From the NCBI RefSeq assembly GCF_001865575.2, contig NZ_CP017561.2, positions 1 through 64,000 on the forward strand: a stretch of 64,000 nucleotides of DNA, in the 5' to 3' direction. Positions 28,389 through 36,942 of the stretch are shown piece by piece (the stretch's first letter is position 1; each line of letters begins with the position of its first letter). The notes under the pieces were generated by a model, which did not search any database, was not told where the DNA came from, and saw only the letters and a list, made by a program, of their open reading frames with translations. The translations under genes and the position numbers were made by a program. The stretch comes from Paraburkholderia sprentiae WSM5005. Lineage in GTDB: Bacteria > Pseudomonadota > Gammaproteobacteria > Burkholderiales > Burkholderiaceae.

Positions 28389-28736
28389 GCTGGTCTCTCT
28401 CAGGCTCTGTGGTTATTGATCGCTGCTTCGCGAACAATATCAGAATAGATTGGGAAAACCCGCAGCGCGATCAGGGACTACCGCAGTGCGAAGAGCAGCA
28501 TGCAAAATCGCATTGTTAAATCCGAATCTGGTTTAATGCAATTCGCATATTCGGCGCGAGTTCGTCATTGATTGGTCTTCTCTCACGGGATAGGCGCCTA
28601 GTAGGGTTATACAATGGCCCGTGGCAACGAAGTCCGGGATAAAGATGAAGACGACTGGGCTTCGAATTTACAGTTGTATTGAAACGCCTCCGGACGCCAA
28701 CTGGCGTATCCCGGTTGGCCCGAACTGGAAGTAAAT
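28389..28736. other. Intergenic region between darT and the PIN-like gene, 348 bp
   Basis: This divergent control region is AT-richer than its surroundings. A near-perfect dyad TTAAATCC-GAATC-TGGTTTAA lies at 28516-28536. A 22-codon frame at 28614-28682 (MARGNEVRDKDEDDWASNLQ..) has no ribosome site and is not called. Promoters for both genes must be here, but no hexamers are convincing. Confidence 0.4.
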
Positions 28737-29828
28737 TTGATTACCCGATACGATTTACTGACCGAATACTGTTCGCAGCGCAACCAGGAGCTCGCCGACG
28801 CGTTGCTCGGCAGGAAAGCGCTCTTCCTTGACACGAGGGCGTGGGTTCATCTGCGTCGGGCAGTCAGCGGCGATGCGACGCAAATCGCATGGCTTCCCGT
28901 ATTGCATCTGCTTCGCGAGCTTGTCGCTGCAGGCCGGATATTCTGTCCGACGACCATGACGACAATTTCGGAGGTAGTGTCGCAGGCGGATGCCGCTACG
29001 CGATTGGCAACGGCGGAGTTGCTGGACGAACTGAGCCTGGGCGTCGGCTTCTGCGCACCCGACGAACAACTGCTTGATGAGGTCGACTCCGAGATGCGAC
29101 GCCGGGTGGACGGTTATGAGCCGCAGCGTGTGATCTGGACAAAAGGCTGCATGACGTTTATGCGTCCGAGCTTGCTTGAGCTGGACGTGTCGTTGCCTGA
29201 GGGCTTACCTGCATTCGAGAGGGCGTTTGATGAGGTGTGGAATACGCCTGTCAGTCGCCTCATCGAAGCGACTGGCCACTTGCCGGGGATCGACGTCTCG
29301 GAAGCCATTGAAAGACTGAATGCGGGAAATTGGGCGCATGTCGATGAGATTTCGAGATTTGACAGGCTGCTGGGCGTTGAGTGCCGAGCGGTAGCCGAGC
29401 TGGCAGCGAACGTTACGCACCCGCGCGTTCGCAGGCATGTTGTTCGTCAGTTGATCGCATCGGGTATCCCGGAGATCGTGGCGGAGTCGCCGGACGAACG
29501 GGTGGAGAAGGCAGCGATTGTCGCGTGGCTTGTGGAGGCGTTGCAGACTGACGAAGGGCGTCGCAGATTGCCGGCACTCTACACACATGCTGCGCTCCAT
29601 GCCCAGATCCGGTGGATGCGAAACCAGCGACTGCGTGATAACGATCTGCCCGACCATCATCAGGTGGCGCAGGCCATAGCGCACTGTGATGCACTGCTTG
29701 TGGACCGGCCCACACGCAATACCCTGAGAGCTGCACAGATCCGGTTGGATCAGCTATACGGTGTGAATGTACTCGTAACCCCGGTTGAGCTGTCCGACTA
29801 TCTCACTGCAATAGCCAGTGACAACTGA
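28737..29828 (+). CDS. Uncharacterised protein with PIN-like acidic residue pattern, 363 aa
   Basis: I recognise no named family. Residues 29-36 (LFLDTRAW, Asp32), Glu79 in TTISEV, and a C-terminal run with Asp301, 303 and 306 (DNDLPDHHQVAQAIAHCD) followed by ALLVDRPTRN (Asp323) reproduce the spacing of PIN nucleases: D...E...D..D..iAa.A..aD.lvT.D. About 200 helical residues separate the two halves. A TTG start has GGAAG 6 bp upstream. It lies in a defence island without a clear partner. Nuclease function is inferred. Confidence 0.6.
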   Translation: MITRYDLLTEYCSQRNQELADALLGRKALFLDTRAWVHLRRAVSGDATQIAWLPVLHLLRELVAAGRIFCPTTMTTISEVVSQADAATRLATAELLDELSLGVGFCAPDEQLLDEVDSEMRRRVDGYEPQRVIWTKGCMTFMRPSLLELDVSLPEGLPAFERAFDEVWNTPVSRLIEATGHLPGIDVSEAIERLNAGNWAHVDEISRFDRLLGVECRAVAELAANVTHPRVRRHVVRQLIASGIPEIVAESPDERVEKAAIVAWLVEALQTDEGRRRLPALYTHAALHAQIRWMRNQRLRDNDLPDHHQVAQAIAHCDALLVDRPTRNTLRAAQIRLDQLYGVNVLVTPVELSDYLTAIASDN

Positions 29829-30135
29829 GGCGTGGCTCGATGTTGGCTGAGCGTTGGGTGTGAGACCGAGGGAAAGACCCGAGGGAGCAAACTGCGGGGT
29901 GTGATGAAAAGGCTGTACGCCGTGCCGGAGCTACACGGGGCGGCTGCCAGAGGTGTCTGTCCTGTGTGGCATAGGGAGCCCGGCGGAACTCGGGCTGCCT
30001 TGTGTACCTGCCGGGCATCGTGGAGCCACTGGGTCGGCCAAGGCGTATCGGCTGGCTCGCATGTCTGTCTCGACGCAAAATACAGCGTTATTGCTGCGGG
30101 GCGCGTTGTAAATCGCAAAACGAGGGCGCAGAACG
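29829..30135. other. Possible structured non-coding region, 307 bp
   Basis: The gap has no supported gene. Its sequence is G-rich with repeated GAGGGAAAGACCCGAGGGA-type elements near 29869 and a hairpin AGCCCG / CGGGCT at 29977-29996. It could be a non-coding RNA or an untranslated leader for the 276-aa gene. I do not recognise a known RNA family. Confidence 0.3.
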
Positions 30136-30966
30136 ATGGCACTGGGGCAAGTCGAGCGCATTCTGATCCTGGCGAAGACCTATCCATCGCCCAGTGCGCA
30201 ATACGTCGAAACTTCCTGCGTCGCGGGCATTTCTGAGAGCGGCGCAATGCGTCGCCTTTTCCCCGTTCCGTTCCGGATGGTCGAGGATGGGCAGCAGTTC
30301 AGGAAGTGGCAGTGGATCGACGTGCGTGTAGAGAAGGCCACGAAGGATCACCGACCAGAAAGCCACAAGGTCTATGTAGACACAATCAGCTGCGGTAATG
30401 TAATCGAGCCCAAGAAAGGATGGGCGTCCAGGTGGGAGTGGTTGGATAAGTTGGCGGCATTTGGCAGCTTCGACGCCATCAATGCGGCGAGGCTCGCAGA
30501 TGGACTGTCGCTCGCACTCCTGCGCCCGAAGCGCTTACTTGGCCTGGACATCATCAAGGCTCGTATCGCGGACTGGACGGACGAGGAGCGTGAGAAGCTG
30601 CTACAGGAGCAGATGCAAGGCAATCTTTTCTCTGAGGCGGAAGAGCGTAAGCAGGTAAAGCAACTGCGCAAGGTGCCGTTCGATTTTTATTACCGATATG
30701 TCTGCGACACGCCGGATGGTGAGAAGGAATACAGGCACAAGATCGTCGACTGGGAAGCTGGCGCGCTGTTTTGGAATTGTCACCGAAGCTATGGCAACGA
30801 TTGGGAAAAGCCGTTCCGCACCAAGCTGGAGGAAAACATGGGTAGCAAGGAACTGATGTTCCTGATGGGAAACCAGCATCGATTCCAAGATCAATGGCTG
30901 ATCATCAGTTTGATCTACCCACCTAAGCGCAAGCTAGCTGACGACCCGCAGGCATCGCTGTTCTAA
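30136..30966 (+). CDS. Uncharacterised protein, 276 aa, convergent with DUF488 gene
   Basis: No family is recognised. The N-terminal 90 residues look beta-rich with a VERILILAKTYPSPSAQYVE start, then GAMRRLFPVPFRMVEDGQQF and KWQWIDVRVEK. The middle is charged and helical; the C-terminus has NCHRSYGNDWEKPF and MFLMGNQHRFQDQWLIISLI. The last 44 bp overlap the 3' end of the DUF488 gene on the other strand. An ATG at 30136 has only a distant GAGG. Its location among defence modules suggests a defence-related role, but that is inference. Confidence 0.65.
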   Translation: MALGQVERILILAKTYPSPSAQYVETSCVAGISESGAMRRLFPVPFRMVEDGQQFRKWQWIDVRVEKATKDHRPESHKVYVDTISCGNVIEPKKGWASRWEWLDKLAAFGSFDAINAARLADGLSLALLRPKRLLGLDIIKARIADWTDEEREKLLQEQMQGNLFSEAEERKQVKQLRKVPFDFYYRYVCDTPDGEKEYRHKIVDWEAGALFWNCHRSYGNDWEKPFRTKLEENMGSKELMFLMGNQHRFQDQWLIISLIYPPKRKLADDPQASLF

Positions 30967-31405
30967 CGTCGGCGACCGAGATGTGTTCGATGTCAGCACC
31001 GCAATGCTTTTGTACTGCATTAGCGACCATCGAACGGTGGCAGAAATTGAAGTCGGCCTCGTAGCAGAGGAGGGCACAGTTTGACGAATTCACCAGGTTG
31101 GACAGGTCTGCGATAGCCGATTTCTGTGTTTTGAGATGCTTGAGGAAGCCGTCGGTGTAGTGCTTCCAGTTGCCATCTTCCCGGTACCGGTTGCGTACCG
31201 GCTTCGGACAGCCGAGATCGACCATGTGAACATACTCGATGCCGGAGAGATTCACTGCGCTAGCCAGCGCCTTCTTTGAGAAGCCAGGCTTGCGCGACAG
31301 GGGTAGCTCACGGATGTCCACGACAGTCTCGATGCCATGCTCGGCGAGCAGCGACAGAAAAGTGTCGATGTCCAGCCCTTCGTAGCCAATGGTGAAAACA
31401 GTCAT
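30923..31405 (-). CDS. DUF488-family protein
   Basis: The 160-residue protein begins MTVFTIGYEGLDIDTFLSLL, the TIGYEG signature of DUF488, then DIRELPLSRKPGFSKKAL. It carries the conserved Cys-containing block LLCYEADFNFCHRSMVANAV. Biochemical function is unknown; the conserved cysteine/CHR suggests a catalytic or nucleotide-binding role. GGAG lies 7 bp before the ATG at 31405. It overlaps the 276-aa gene tail to tail. Confidence 0.85.
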   Translation of the reverse strand: MTVFTIGYEGLDIDTFLSLLAEHGIETVVDIRELPLSRKPGFSKKALASAVNLSGIEYVHMVDLGCPKPVRNRYREDGNWKHYTDGFLKHLKTQKSAIADLSNLVNSSNCALLCYEADFNFCHRSMVANAVQKHCGADIEHISVADVRTAMPAGRQLACA

Positions 31406-31615
31406 CAATGCGCTCCGTCGACAGGCGGTAAAGTAAGCATACTGTCCTGGGCGAGATCTGGTATTCGAAGTTGCCGCCCCGCCGATGGTCGACCTCGCTC
31501 TCAGCGGCCGAAGGCAACGGGACTTCGCGCGTCGCGGTTTGCCTGGCGATGCGGATCTATGTTGATTGATGTAGACCCAAAATGCCTACACGACGCCTAC
31601 ATGGAATCCGGAAAG

Positions 31616-31643
31616 CAAAAAGCCCAGCCGTGTAGGCTGGGCT
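31616..31643 (-). terminator. Island-borne terminator for tRNA-Lys
   Basis: On the minus strand AGCCCAGCC / GGCTGGGCT forms a perfect 9-bp stem followed by TTTTT. It lies 17 bp past the tRNA 3' end, replacing the original terminator now at 19758-19790. Confidence 0.75.
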
Positions 31644-31659
31644 AAGTGCTTGAATACGC

Positions 31660-31707
31660 TGGTGGGGCGTGAGTGACTCGAACACTCGACCTACGGATTA
31701 AGAGTCC
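31660..31707. repeat. Right attachment-site copy within tRNA-Lys
   Basis: Identical over 48 bp to 19813-19860. The match runs from the CCA end to the anticodon stem and stops there, the usual crossover zone for tyrosine-recombinase islands at tRNA 3' ends. Confidence 0.92.
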
Positions 31708-31735
31708 GCTGCTCTACCAACTGAGCTAACGCCCC
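31660..31735 (-). tRNA. tRNA-Lys (anticodon CTT)
   Basis: The 76-nt cloverleaf is complete: acceptor GGGGCGT / ACGCCCC, D arm GCTC..GAGC, anticodon loop CTCTTAA, T arm GAGTG-TTCGAGT-CACTC, and encoded CCA. Its 3' half (31660-31707) is the island attachment core and is repeated at 19813, so the island restored the gene on insertion. Confidence 0.97.
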
Positions 31736-31747
31736 GACAGAAACGAA

Positions 31748-31776
31748 ATTATGCAGGATCTTTCCGAGATTGCCAA
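31748..31776 (-). promoter_or_regulatory. Sigma-70 promoter of tRNA-Lys
   Basis: On the minus strand TTGGCA (31776-31771) and CATAAT (31753-31748) are 17 bp apart, ending 12 bp before the tRNA 5' base. Confidence 0.75.
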
Positions 31777-31938
31777 CCCCCCTTTAGCAGTCGATTAAAA
31801 GCTCACATTCCCCAAGCTTGAGTCTTCCCATCGACAAAGCTGCCATCCGGAAAGCATCGTCGCGTCGAATGCTGCCGGTATCATGTCGCGGACATCTCGC
31901 CGTACGCAGCATCGCGCGGCTTTCGACCGGAGATTGCC

Positions 31939-32343
31939 ATGGATGATAAAGAGATTACCGACTTGCTCGACCGAGTTCTCGCGCCATGGGTCCGGGCGCT
32001 CACGCTGACGCCGATCAAGGTCGACGAGGAAAGCGCGACGCTGCGTCTGCCGTTTTCCGGCGAGTGGCGACACTCGGGCGGCATGATCAGCGGCCAGGTG
32101 TTCATGGCGGCCGCGGATACGGCGATGGTCGTCGCCATCACCGCCGCGCTCGGCGGCTTCAAGCCGATGAGCACGGTATCGCTGAACATCAACTTCATGC
32201 GCGCGGTCCGCAAGGGCGACGTGCTGATCAAAGCGCGTGTGCTGCGCATGGGCCGCAATCTCGTGTTCGGCGAAGTCGAACTGTTCGACGAAGGCGGCAA
32301 TATGGCCGTTCAAGCCACCACGACTTACGCGCTGCTGGCGTGA
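31939..32343 (+). CDS. PaaI-family hotdog thioesterase
   Basis: This acyl-CoA thioesterase-like hotdog-fold protein has 134 residues. The signature HSGGMISGQVFMAAADTAMV (HGG..a..aD.a) carries the catalytic aspartate region, followed by TVSLNINFMRAVRKGDVLIK. The substrate is unknown. It is the first gene right of tRNA-Lys and is followed at 76 bp by a patatin-type lipase, so the two may act together on acyl lipids. Confidence 0.85.
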   Translation: MDDKEITDLLDRVLAPWVRALTLTPIKVDEESATLRLPFSGEWRHSGGMISGQVFMAAADTAMVVAITAALGGFKPMSTVSLNINFMRAVRKGDVLIKARVLRMGRNLVFGEVELFDEGGNMAVQATTTYALLA

Positions 32344-32419
32344 ATGCCCGCCGGACCCCGGGCCGGCCGTCAACGCAATCTTCCGGTAGCAAGGGCAAAG
32401 GATAGTAAGGGAAAGCAGC

Positions 32420-33298
32420 ATGTTCGATCAGGTCGTATTCGCCGGCGGCGGCAACCGCTGCTGGTGGCAGGCGGGCTTCTGGGACGTCGTGCAGCCGCAG
32501 CTCGACATCCGCCCGCGCGTGATCACCGGCATTTCGGCCGGCGCGGCGACGGCGTGCATGATTTACACGCGCGGCGATGCCGAGTGGGTCATGCGCTACT
32601 ACGAAGACGCACTGCGCCACAATACGCGCAACGCCTACTGGGGCAACTTGCTGCGGGGCGAGTCGGTGTTCCCGCATTACCGGATCTACCGGCAGGCGCT
32701 GCTCGATATCTACGGCGACAAGTTTTCCAGGCTCGCGCAGGCCCCGGAAATCCGCATCGGCGTGTCACATCTGCCGCGCTGGCTCGGCGCGAGAAGCGCG
32801 GTCGCGGCGGGGCTGGTCGCATACAACATCGAAAAATACGTGCGCAAGACGCTGCATCCGACGCTCGGTCGGACGCTCGGTTTTCTGCCGGAATTCGTGC
32901 GCGCCCAGGATTGCGCAAGCGTCGACGAGTTGGCGGATCTGATCCTGCAATCGTCGAGCACACCGCCGTTCACGCCAGTTCTGCGGCGCAACGGCCGGCC
33001 GGTGCTCGACGGCGGCATGGTCGATAACGTGCCGGTCGGCGCGCTCGACGCCGATGCGCCGGGCAACGTGCTCGTGATGGTCACGCGTCTTTATCCGCGG
33101 CCGCAGATGTTCGTCGTCCCACACGGCGTGCAGCAGCGGCTTTACGTGCAGCCGTCGCGCAAGGTACCGATTTCGAGTTGGGATTACACGAGTCCGTCGC
33201 AGATGGTCCACGCTTATCACCTCGGCCGCGCTGACGGCGAAGTCTTTCTTGAACGCATTCCTGCATTGATGGAGGCGGCCGCGCACGAAGCGCGGTGA
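32420..33298 (+). CDS. Patatin-like phospholipase
   Basis: This Ser-Asp lipase of the patatin family has 292 residues. The oxyanion motif is GGGNRCWW at about residue 9, the nucleophile is in GISAG (about residue 40), and the catalytic aspartate is in LDGGMVDNVP (about 196). All three are intact, so lipid acyl hydrolase activity is likely. There is no signal peptide, so it should be cytoplasmic. It is convergent with the dehydrogenase gene. Confidence 0.9.
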   Translation: MFDQVVFAGGGNRCWWQAGFWDVVQPQLDIRPRVITGISAGAATACMIYTRGDAEWVMRYYEDALRHNTRNAYWGNLLRGESVFPHYRIYRQALLDIYGDKFSRLAQAPEIRIGVSHLPRWLGARSAVAAGLVAYNIEKYVRKTLHPTLGRTLGFLPEFVRAQDCASVDELADLILQSSSTPPFTPVLRRNGRPVLDGGMVDNVPVGALDADAPGNVLVMVTRLYPRPQMFVVPHGVQQRLYVQPSRKVPISSWDYTSPSQMVHAYHLGRADGEVFLERIPALMEAAAHEAR

Positions 33299-33350
33299 GC
33301 GACGCGGCCCGGCGGGGCAAACCTGAACCGCCGGCCGCGTCACCCGGCCA

Positions 33351-34364
33351 TCATCGCCGGCGCCCGCCCTGCAGCGCCTCCGGATTCGCGACGCTCGCGG
33401 TATCGCCGGCATTGAACGCGAGAATGTTCTTGAACGCCGCGGAGAAATACAGCTCGTAGCTCTCCCGCTCCACATAGCCAATGTGCGGTGTGCAGATCAC
33501 GTTTTCCATGCGCAGCAGGCTGTAGCCCTGCAGGATGGGCTCGCTTTCGTAGACGTCGACCGCGACCATTCCCGGACGGTTGTGCGACAGCGCGTTCACG
33601 AGCGCGCTCTCATCGAGCAGTTCGGCGCGGCTCGTGTTCACGAGCAGCGCGGTCGGCTTCATGCGCATCAGGTCGTCCTGCTTGACGATGCCACGCGTGT
33701 CGTCGTGCAGACGCAGATGCAGCGACAGCACGTCGCTGCTCTCGAACAGCTCCTCACGACTCGCCGCGACGCCGTAGCCGTCGGCGCGAGCGGCTTCGCG
33801 CGAATGCTCGCGACCCCACACCAGTACGTTCATGCCGAACGCCTTGCCGTAGCCGGCCACGAGCCGGCCGATTTTGCCGTAGCCCCAGATGCCGAGCGTC
33901 TGTCCGCGCAGCACCTGACCCAAACCGAAATTCGGCGGCAGCGCCGACGTCTTCAGCCCCGACTGCTGCCAGGCGCCCTGCTTAAGGTTTGCCACGTATT
34001 GCGGAATGCGCCGTTGGGCGGCCATGATCAGTGCCCACGTCAGCTCGGCGGGCGCGACCGGCGAACCGCTGCCCTCGAGGACGGCGATGCCGCGCTCGGT
34101 ACAGGCCGCGAGATCGATGTGGCTCGACACCTTGCCCGTCTGACTGATCATGCGCAAACGAGGCAGCTTGTCGAGCAGTTGCGAGGTGATGCGGGTGCGT
34201 TCGCGAATCAGGACGAGGGCGTCGACTTCCGCGAGACGGCTCGCCAGTTGTCCGAGACCGCGCACGGTATTGTTGAATACCTTGACTTCCTGGTCGGCCA
34301 GCAATTGAAAGCAGTCAAGCTTGCGAACGGCGTCCTGATAATCGTCGAGGATGGCAATCTTCAT
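33351..34364 (-). CDS. D-2-hydroxyacid dehydrogenase family protein
   Basis: This NAD(P)-dependent D-isomer 2-hydroxyacid dehydrogenase has 337 residues. It has the Rossmann motif GIWGYGKIGRLVAGYGKAFG, the catalytic Arg region NTSRAELLDE, and the C-terminal CTPHIGYVERESYE with the catalytic histidine. The ATG at 34364 (MKIAILDDYQDAV) is chosen over 34385. The substrate is unknown; it resembles PGDH-like enzymes. A CRP-type palindrome lies 63 bp upstream. Confidence 0.88.
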   Translation of the reverse strand: MKIAILDDYQDAVRKLDCFQLLADQEVKVFNNTVRGLGQLASRLAEVDALVLIRERTRITSQLLDKLPRLRMISQTGKVSSHIDLAACTERGIAVLEGSGSPVAPAELTWALIMAAQRRIPQYVANLKQGAWQQSGLKTSALPPNFGLGQVLRGQTLGIWGYGKIGRLVAGYGKAFGMNVLVWGREHSREAARADGYGVAASREELFESSDVLSLHLRLHDDTRGIVKQDDLMRMKPTALLVNTSRAELLDESALVNALSHNRPGMVAVDVYESEPILQGYSLLRMENVICTPHIGYVERESYELYFSAAFKNILAFNAGDTASVANPEALQGGRRR

Positions 34365-34749
34365 GGTATGTGCTTTGCTGCGCACCTGGTTGGTGCGAAC
34401 TGAATGTTATGCTGACTGTCCCAGCATGTGATGTAGGTCACACGCTGCTCTGCCTGAATGCCCTACCGTAGAAGCTGTCGCACACAGAAGAACGACAGCG
34501 CTACGTGAAGGCGAATTGAGAACGTTTTTAGCAGTTTGTTGCGTGTTGAGGCAAGCCGCTTTACACAAGGTTGCAGAAGCCTTGCAGGAAGCGCGCCTCA
34601 CCTTGGCAAGCTGTGTGGCCCAGGACGACCTGCGCAATCGTGCGCCGGCACTTTAAGTCGACACGTCGGCGCGATGAGTTCAATGCCTCTCGCATGCAGC
34701 GTCCCCGGGCTTGTACCGTTTTTCTATTGCTTCAAACGGAGACAAGTCG
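34365..34749. other. Divergent control region of dehydrogenase and pckG
   Basis: A 385-bp gap. It holds a CRP-type palindrome (34427-34442) and a second inverted repeat CGCACC-TGGTT-GGTGCG (34381-34397) close to the dehydrogenase start. No gene is supported. Confidence 0.5.
34427..34442. promoter_or_regulatory. CRP/FNR-family binding site (perfect TGTGA-N6-TCACA)
   Basis: TGTGATGTAGGTCACA matches the CRP consensus half-sites exactly. It lies between the divergent dehydrogenase and pckG, 63 bp upstream of the former and 308 bp upstream of the latter. Carbon-source control of gluconeogenesis would fit, but the cognate regulator is not in the window. Confidence 0.6.
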
Positions 34750-36606
34750 ATGAATCATCCCTCGTTCGAAGGACAGGCCACTATCGAGGCGCCCACATGG
34801 GTCAAGCACCGCAAACTGATCGACTGGGTCCAGCGCATCGCCGCGCTGACCAAGCCCGACAAAGTGGTCTGGTGCGACGGCTCGCAGGAAGAATATGACC
34901 GCCTGTGCGCGCAGATGGTCGAAGCCGGAACCCTGAAGAAACTCAACCCCGCCAAGCGTCCCAATTCCTATCTCGCCTGTTCCGATCCGTCCGACGTCGC
35001 GCGCGTCGAGGATCGCACCTTCATCTGCTCGCAGCGCGCCGAGGACGCGGGCCCCACCAACAACTGGATCGCCCCGGCCGACATGCGCTCGACGCTCGAC
35101 GGCCTGTTCGACGGCGCGATGCGCGGCCGCACGATGTACGTGGTGCCGTTCTCGATGGGCCCGCTCGGCTCGCCGATCGCGCATATCGGCGTCGAACTGA
35201 GCGACAGCCCGTATGTCGCGACCAATATGCGGATCATGACGCGCATGGGTCGGAAGGTCTACGACGTGCTCGGCGAGAACGGCGAGTTCGTACCGTGCGT
35301 GCATTCGGTCGGCGCGCCGCTCGCGGCGGGCGAGCAGGACGTGTCGTGGCCCTGCAACAAGACCAAGTACATCGTGCATTTCCCCGAATCGCGCGAAATC
35401 TGGAGCTTTGGCTCGGGCTATGGCGGCAACGCACTGCTGGGCAAAAAGTGCTTCGCGCTGCGCATTGCATCGACGATGGGCCGCGACGAGGGATGGCTCG
35501 CCGAACACATGCTGATTCTCGGCGTCACCTCGCCGGAAGGGCGCAAGCATCACGTGGCGGCGGCGTTCCCGTCGGCGTGCGGCAAGACCAATTTTGCGAT
35601 GCTGATCCCGCCGGCGGGTCTGAACGGCTGGAAAATCTCGACGATCGGCGACGACATCGCGTGGATCAAGCCGGGCAAGGACGGCCGCCTGTACGCGATC
35701 AATCCGGAAGCCGGCTACTTCGGCGTCGCGCCCGGCACCAGCGAAAAGACCAACTACAACGCGCTCGCCACGTTGAAGGAAAACGTGATCTTCACGAACG
35801 TCGCGCTGACCGACGACGGCGACGTCTGGTGGGAAGGCATGACCGACGAGCCGCCGGCGCACCTGATCGACTGGCAGGGCAAGGACTGGACGCCGGCCGA
35901 CGCTAAGGAAACCGGCCGCAAAGCGGCGCACCCGAACGCGCGCTTCACGGCGCCGGCTTCGCAGTGCCCGTCGATCGATGCGGACTGGGAAAACCCGGCC
36001 GGCGTCGCGATCGACGCTTTCATCTTCGGCGGTCGTCGCTCGACCACCGTGCCGCTCGTCACCGAAGCGCGCAACTGGGTCGAGGGCGTCTACATGGCGG
36101 CGACGATGGGCTCCGAGACAACGGCCGCGGCGGCGGGCCAGCAGGGCGTGGTGCGCCGCGATCCGTTCGCGATGCTGCCGTTCTGCGGCTACAACATGAG
36201 CGACTACTTCAGTCATTGGCTGAAAACCGGCGAGCGTCTGCAGCAGCTGAACGCGAAGTTGCCGAAAATCTTCTGCGTGAACTGGTTCCGCAAGGGCGCG
36301 GACGGCAAGTTCGTGTGGCCAGGCTTCGGCGAAAACATGCGCGTGCTGAACTGGATCGTCGGGCGCGTCGAGGGCACCGCGCGGGGCGAAGAGCATGCGT
36401 TCGGCATTTCGCCGCACTACGAGGACATCGACTGGAGCGGCCTGAACTTCAGCCGCGAGCAGTTCGAGCAGGTCATTTCCGTCGACGACGCTGCCTGGCG
36501 CGACGAACTCGTACTGCATGCGGAGCTTTTTGACACGCTGCAACAAGGCCTGCCGCCGGCACTGACTGAAGCGAAGCGCACGCTCGAGGGAAAACTCGCG
36601 GCGTGA
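34750..36606 (+). CDS. pckG: Phosphoenolpyruvate carboxykinase (GTP)
   Basis: PckG converts oxaloacetate and GTP to phosphoenolpyruvate, the entry step of gluconeogenesis. The 618 residues match GTP-type enzymes. The P-loop with the reactive cysteine is [18 protein letters not shown] (about residue 277), and further motifs are [20 protein letters not shown] and [13 protein letters not shown]. The start at 34750 is chosen over a 13-codon longer frame; homologues begin near MNHPSF. A strong terminator follows. Confidence 0.96.
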   Translation: MNHPSFEGQATIEAPTWVKHRKLIDWVQRIAALTKPDKVVWCDGSQEEYDRLCAQMVEAGTLKKLNPAKRPNSYLACSDPSDVARVEDRTFICSQRAEDAGPTNNWIAPADMRSTLDGLFDGAMRGRTMYVVPFSMGPLGSPIAHIGVELSDSPYVATNMRIMTRMGRKVYDVLGENGEFVPCVHSVGAPLAAGEQDVSWPCNKTKYIVHFPESREIWSFGSGYGGNALLGKKCFALRIASTMGRDEGWLAEHMLILGVTSPEGRKHHVAAAFPSACGKTNFAMLIPPAGLNGWKISTIGDDIAWIKPGKDGRLYAINPEAGYFGVAPGTSEKTNYNALATLKENVIFTNVALTDDGDVWWEGMTDEPPAHLIDWQGKDWTPADAKETGRKAAHPNARFTAPASQCPSIDADWENPAGVAIDAFIFGGRRSTTVPLVTEARNWVEGVYMAATMGSETTAAAAGQQGVVRRDPFAMLPFCGYNMSDYFSHWLKTGERLQQLNAKLPKIFCVNWFRKGADGKFVWPGFGENMRVLNWIVGRVEGTARGEEHAFGISPHYEDIDWSGLNFSREQFEQVISVDDAAWRDELVLHAELFDTLQQGLPPALTEAKRTLEGKLAA

Positions 36607-36634
36607 TCGCGTGAGGGCTCACTTCGCAGATAAG

Positions 36635-36656
36635 GCCGCCTCCGGGCGGCTTTTTT
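36635..36656 (+). terminator. Rho-independent terminator after pckG
   Basis: GCCGCC / GGCGGC stem with a 4-nt loop followed by six T, 28 bp past the pckG stop. Confidence 0.85.
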
Positions 36657-36942
36657 CTGTGGGCGCCTGCTCCAAATTTTTCCGAGTCCGCACTGCCCGG
36701 GCGACCTGTGCTTCTGTTTGAACCAAAAGGCCCAGGGAGCTGCAGCGCAGTAGTTCGTTTTGGCTTGCCGAACAATTTGCGATGCAGCCCCGGTTTTGTC
36801 CACACAGTCGCACCCAAATTGACAATATTTCTCATTTCGCGGGCAACTTCTGCACGATTATGCGAGTCGTAGGAGAATTCCAAGTTCGCTTCACTGGTTT
36901 TCACCTATTGTCAGGAAGCAGTAACAAGGCAGGAGTTGTCCT
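36657..36942. other. Intergenic region upstream of the LysR gene
   Basis: With the terminator this makes a 336-bp gap. It is AT-richer than average and contains a TTGACA at 36819 without a well-spaced -10. AGGAGTTGTCCT precedes the LysR start. No gene is supported. Confidence 0.45.

Larger units (their letters stand above)
19813..31707. mobile_element. 11.9-kb genomic island in tRNA-Lys(CTT), defence/TA cargo, no integrase
   Basis: The bounds are an exact 48-bp direct repeat, with the intact tRNA at the right end. The content is strain-specific in character: a lipoprotein, an RHH/ImmA/DUF4411 operon, Kiwa, a relaxase-like remnant, DarT1/NADAR, a PIN-like protein and a DUF488 locus, with several AT-richer genes (kwaA). 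No tyrosine recombinase, transposase or excisionase gene is recognisable, so the element either lost its integrase or was mobilised by another one. Confidence 0.88.

Noticed and set aside
28614..28682. 22-codon frame before the PIN-like gene
   Set aside because: It has no ribosome-binding site and no conservation argument; too short to support.
29832..30236. 134-aa plus-strand frame between the PIN-like gene and the 276-aa gene
   Set aside because: It overlaps the well-supported 276-aa start by 100 bp and has low-complexity Cys/Trp/Arg composition.
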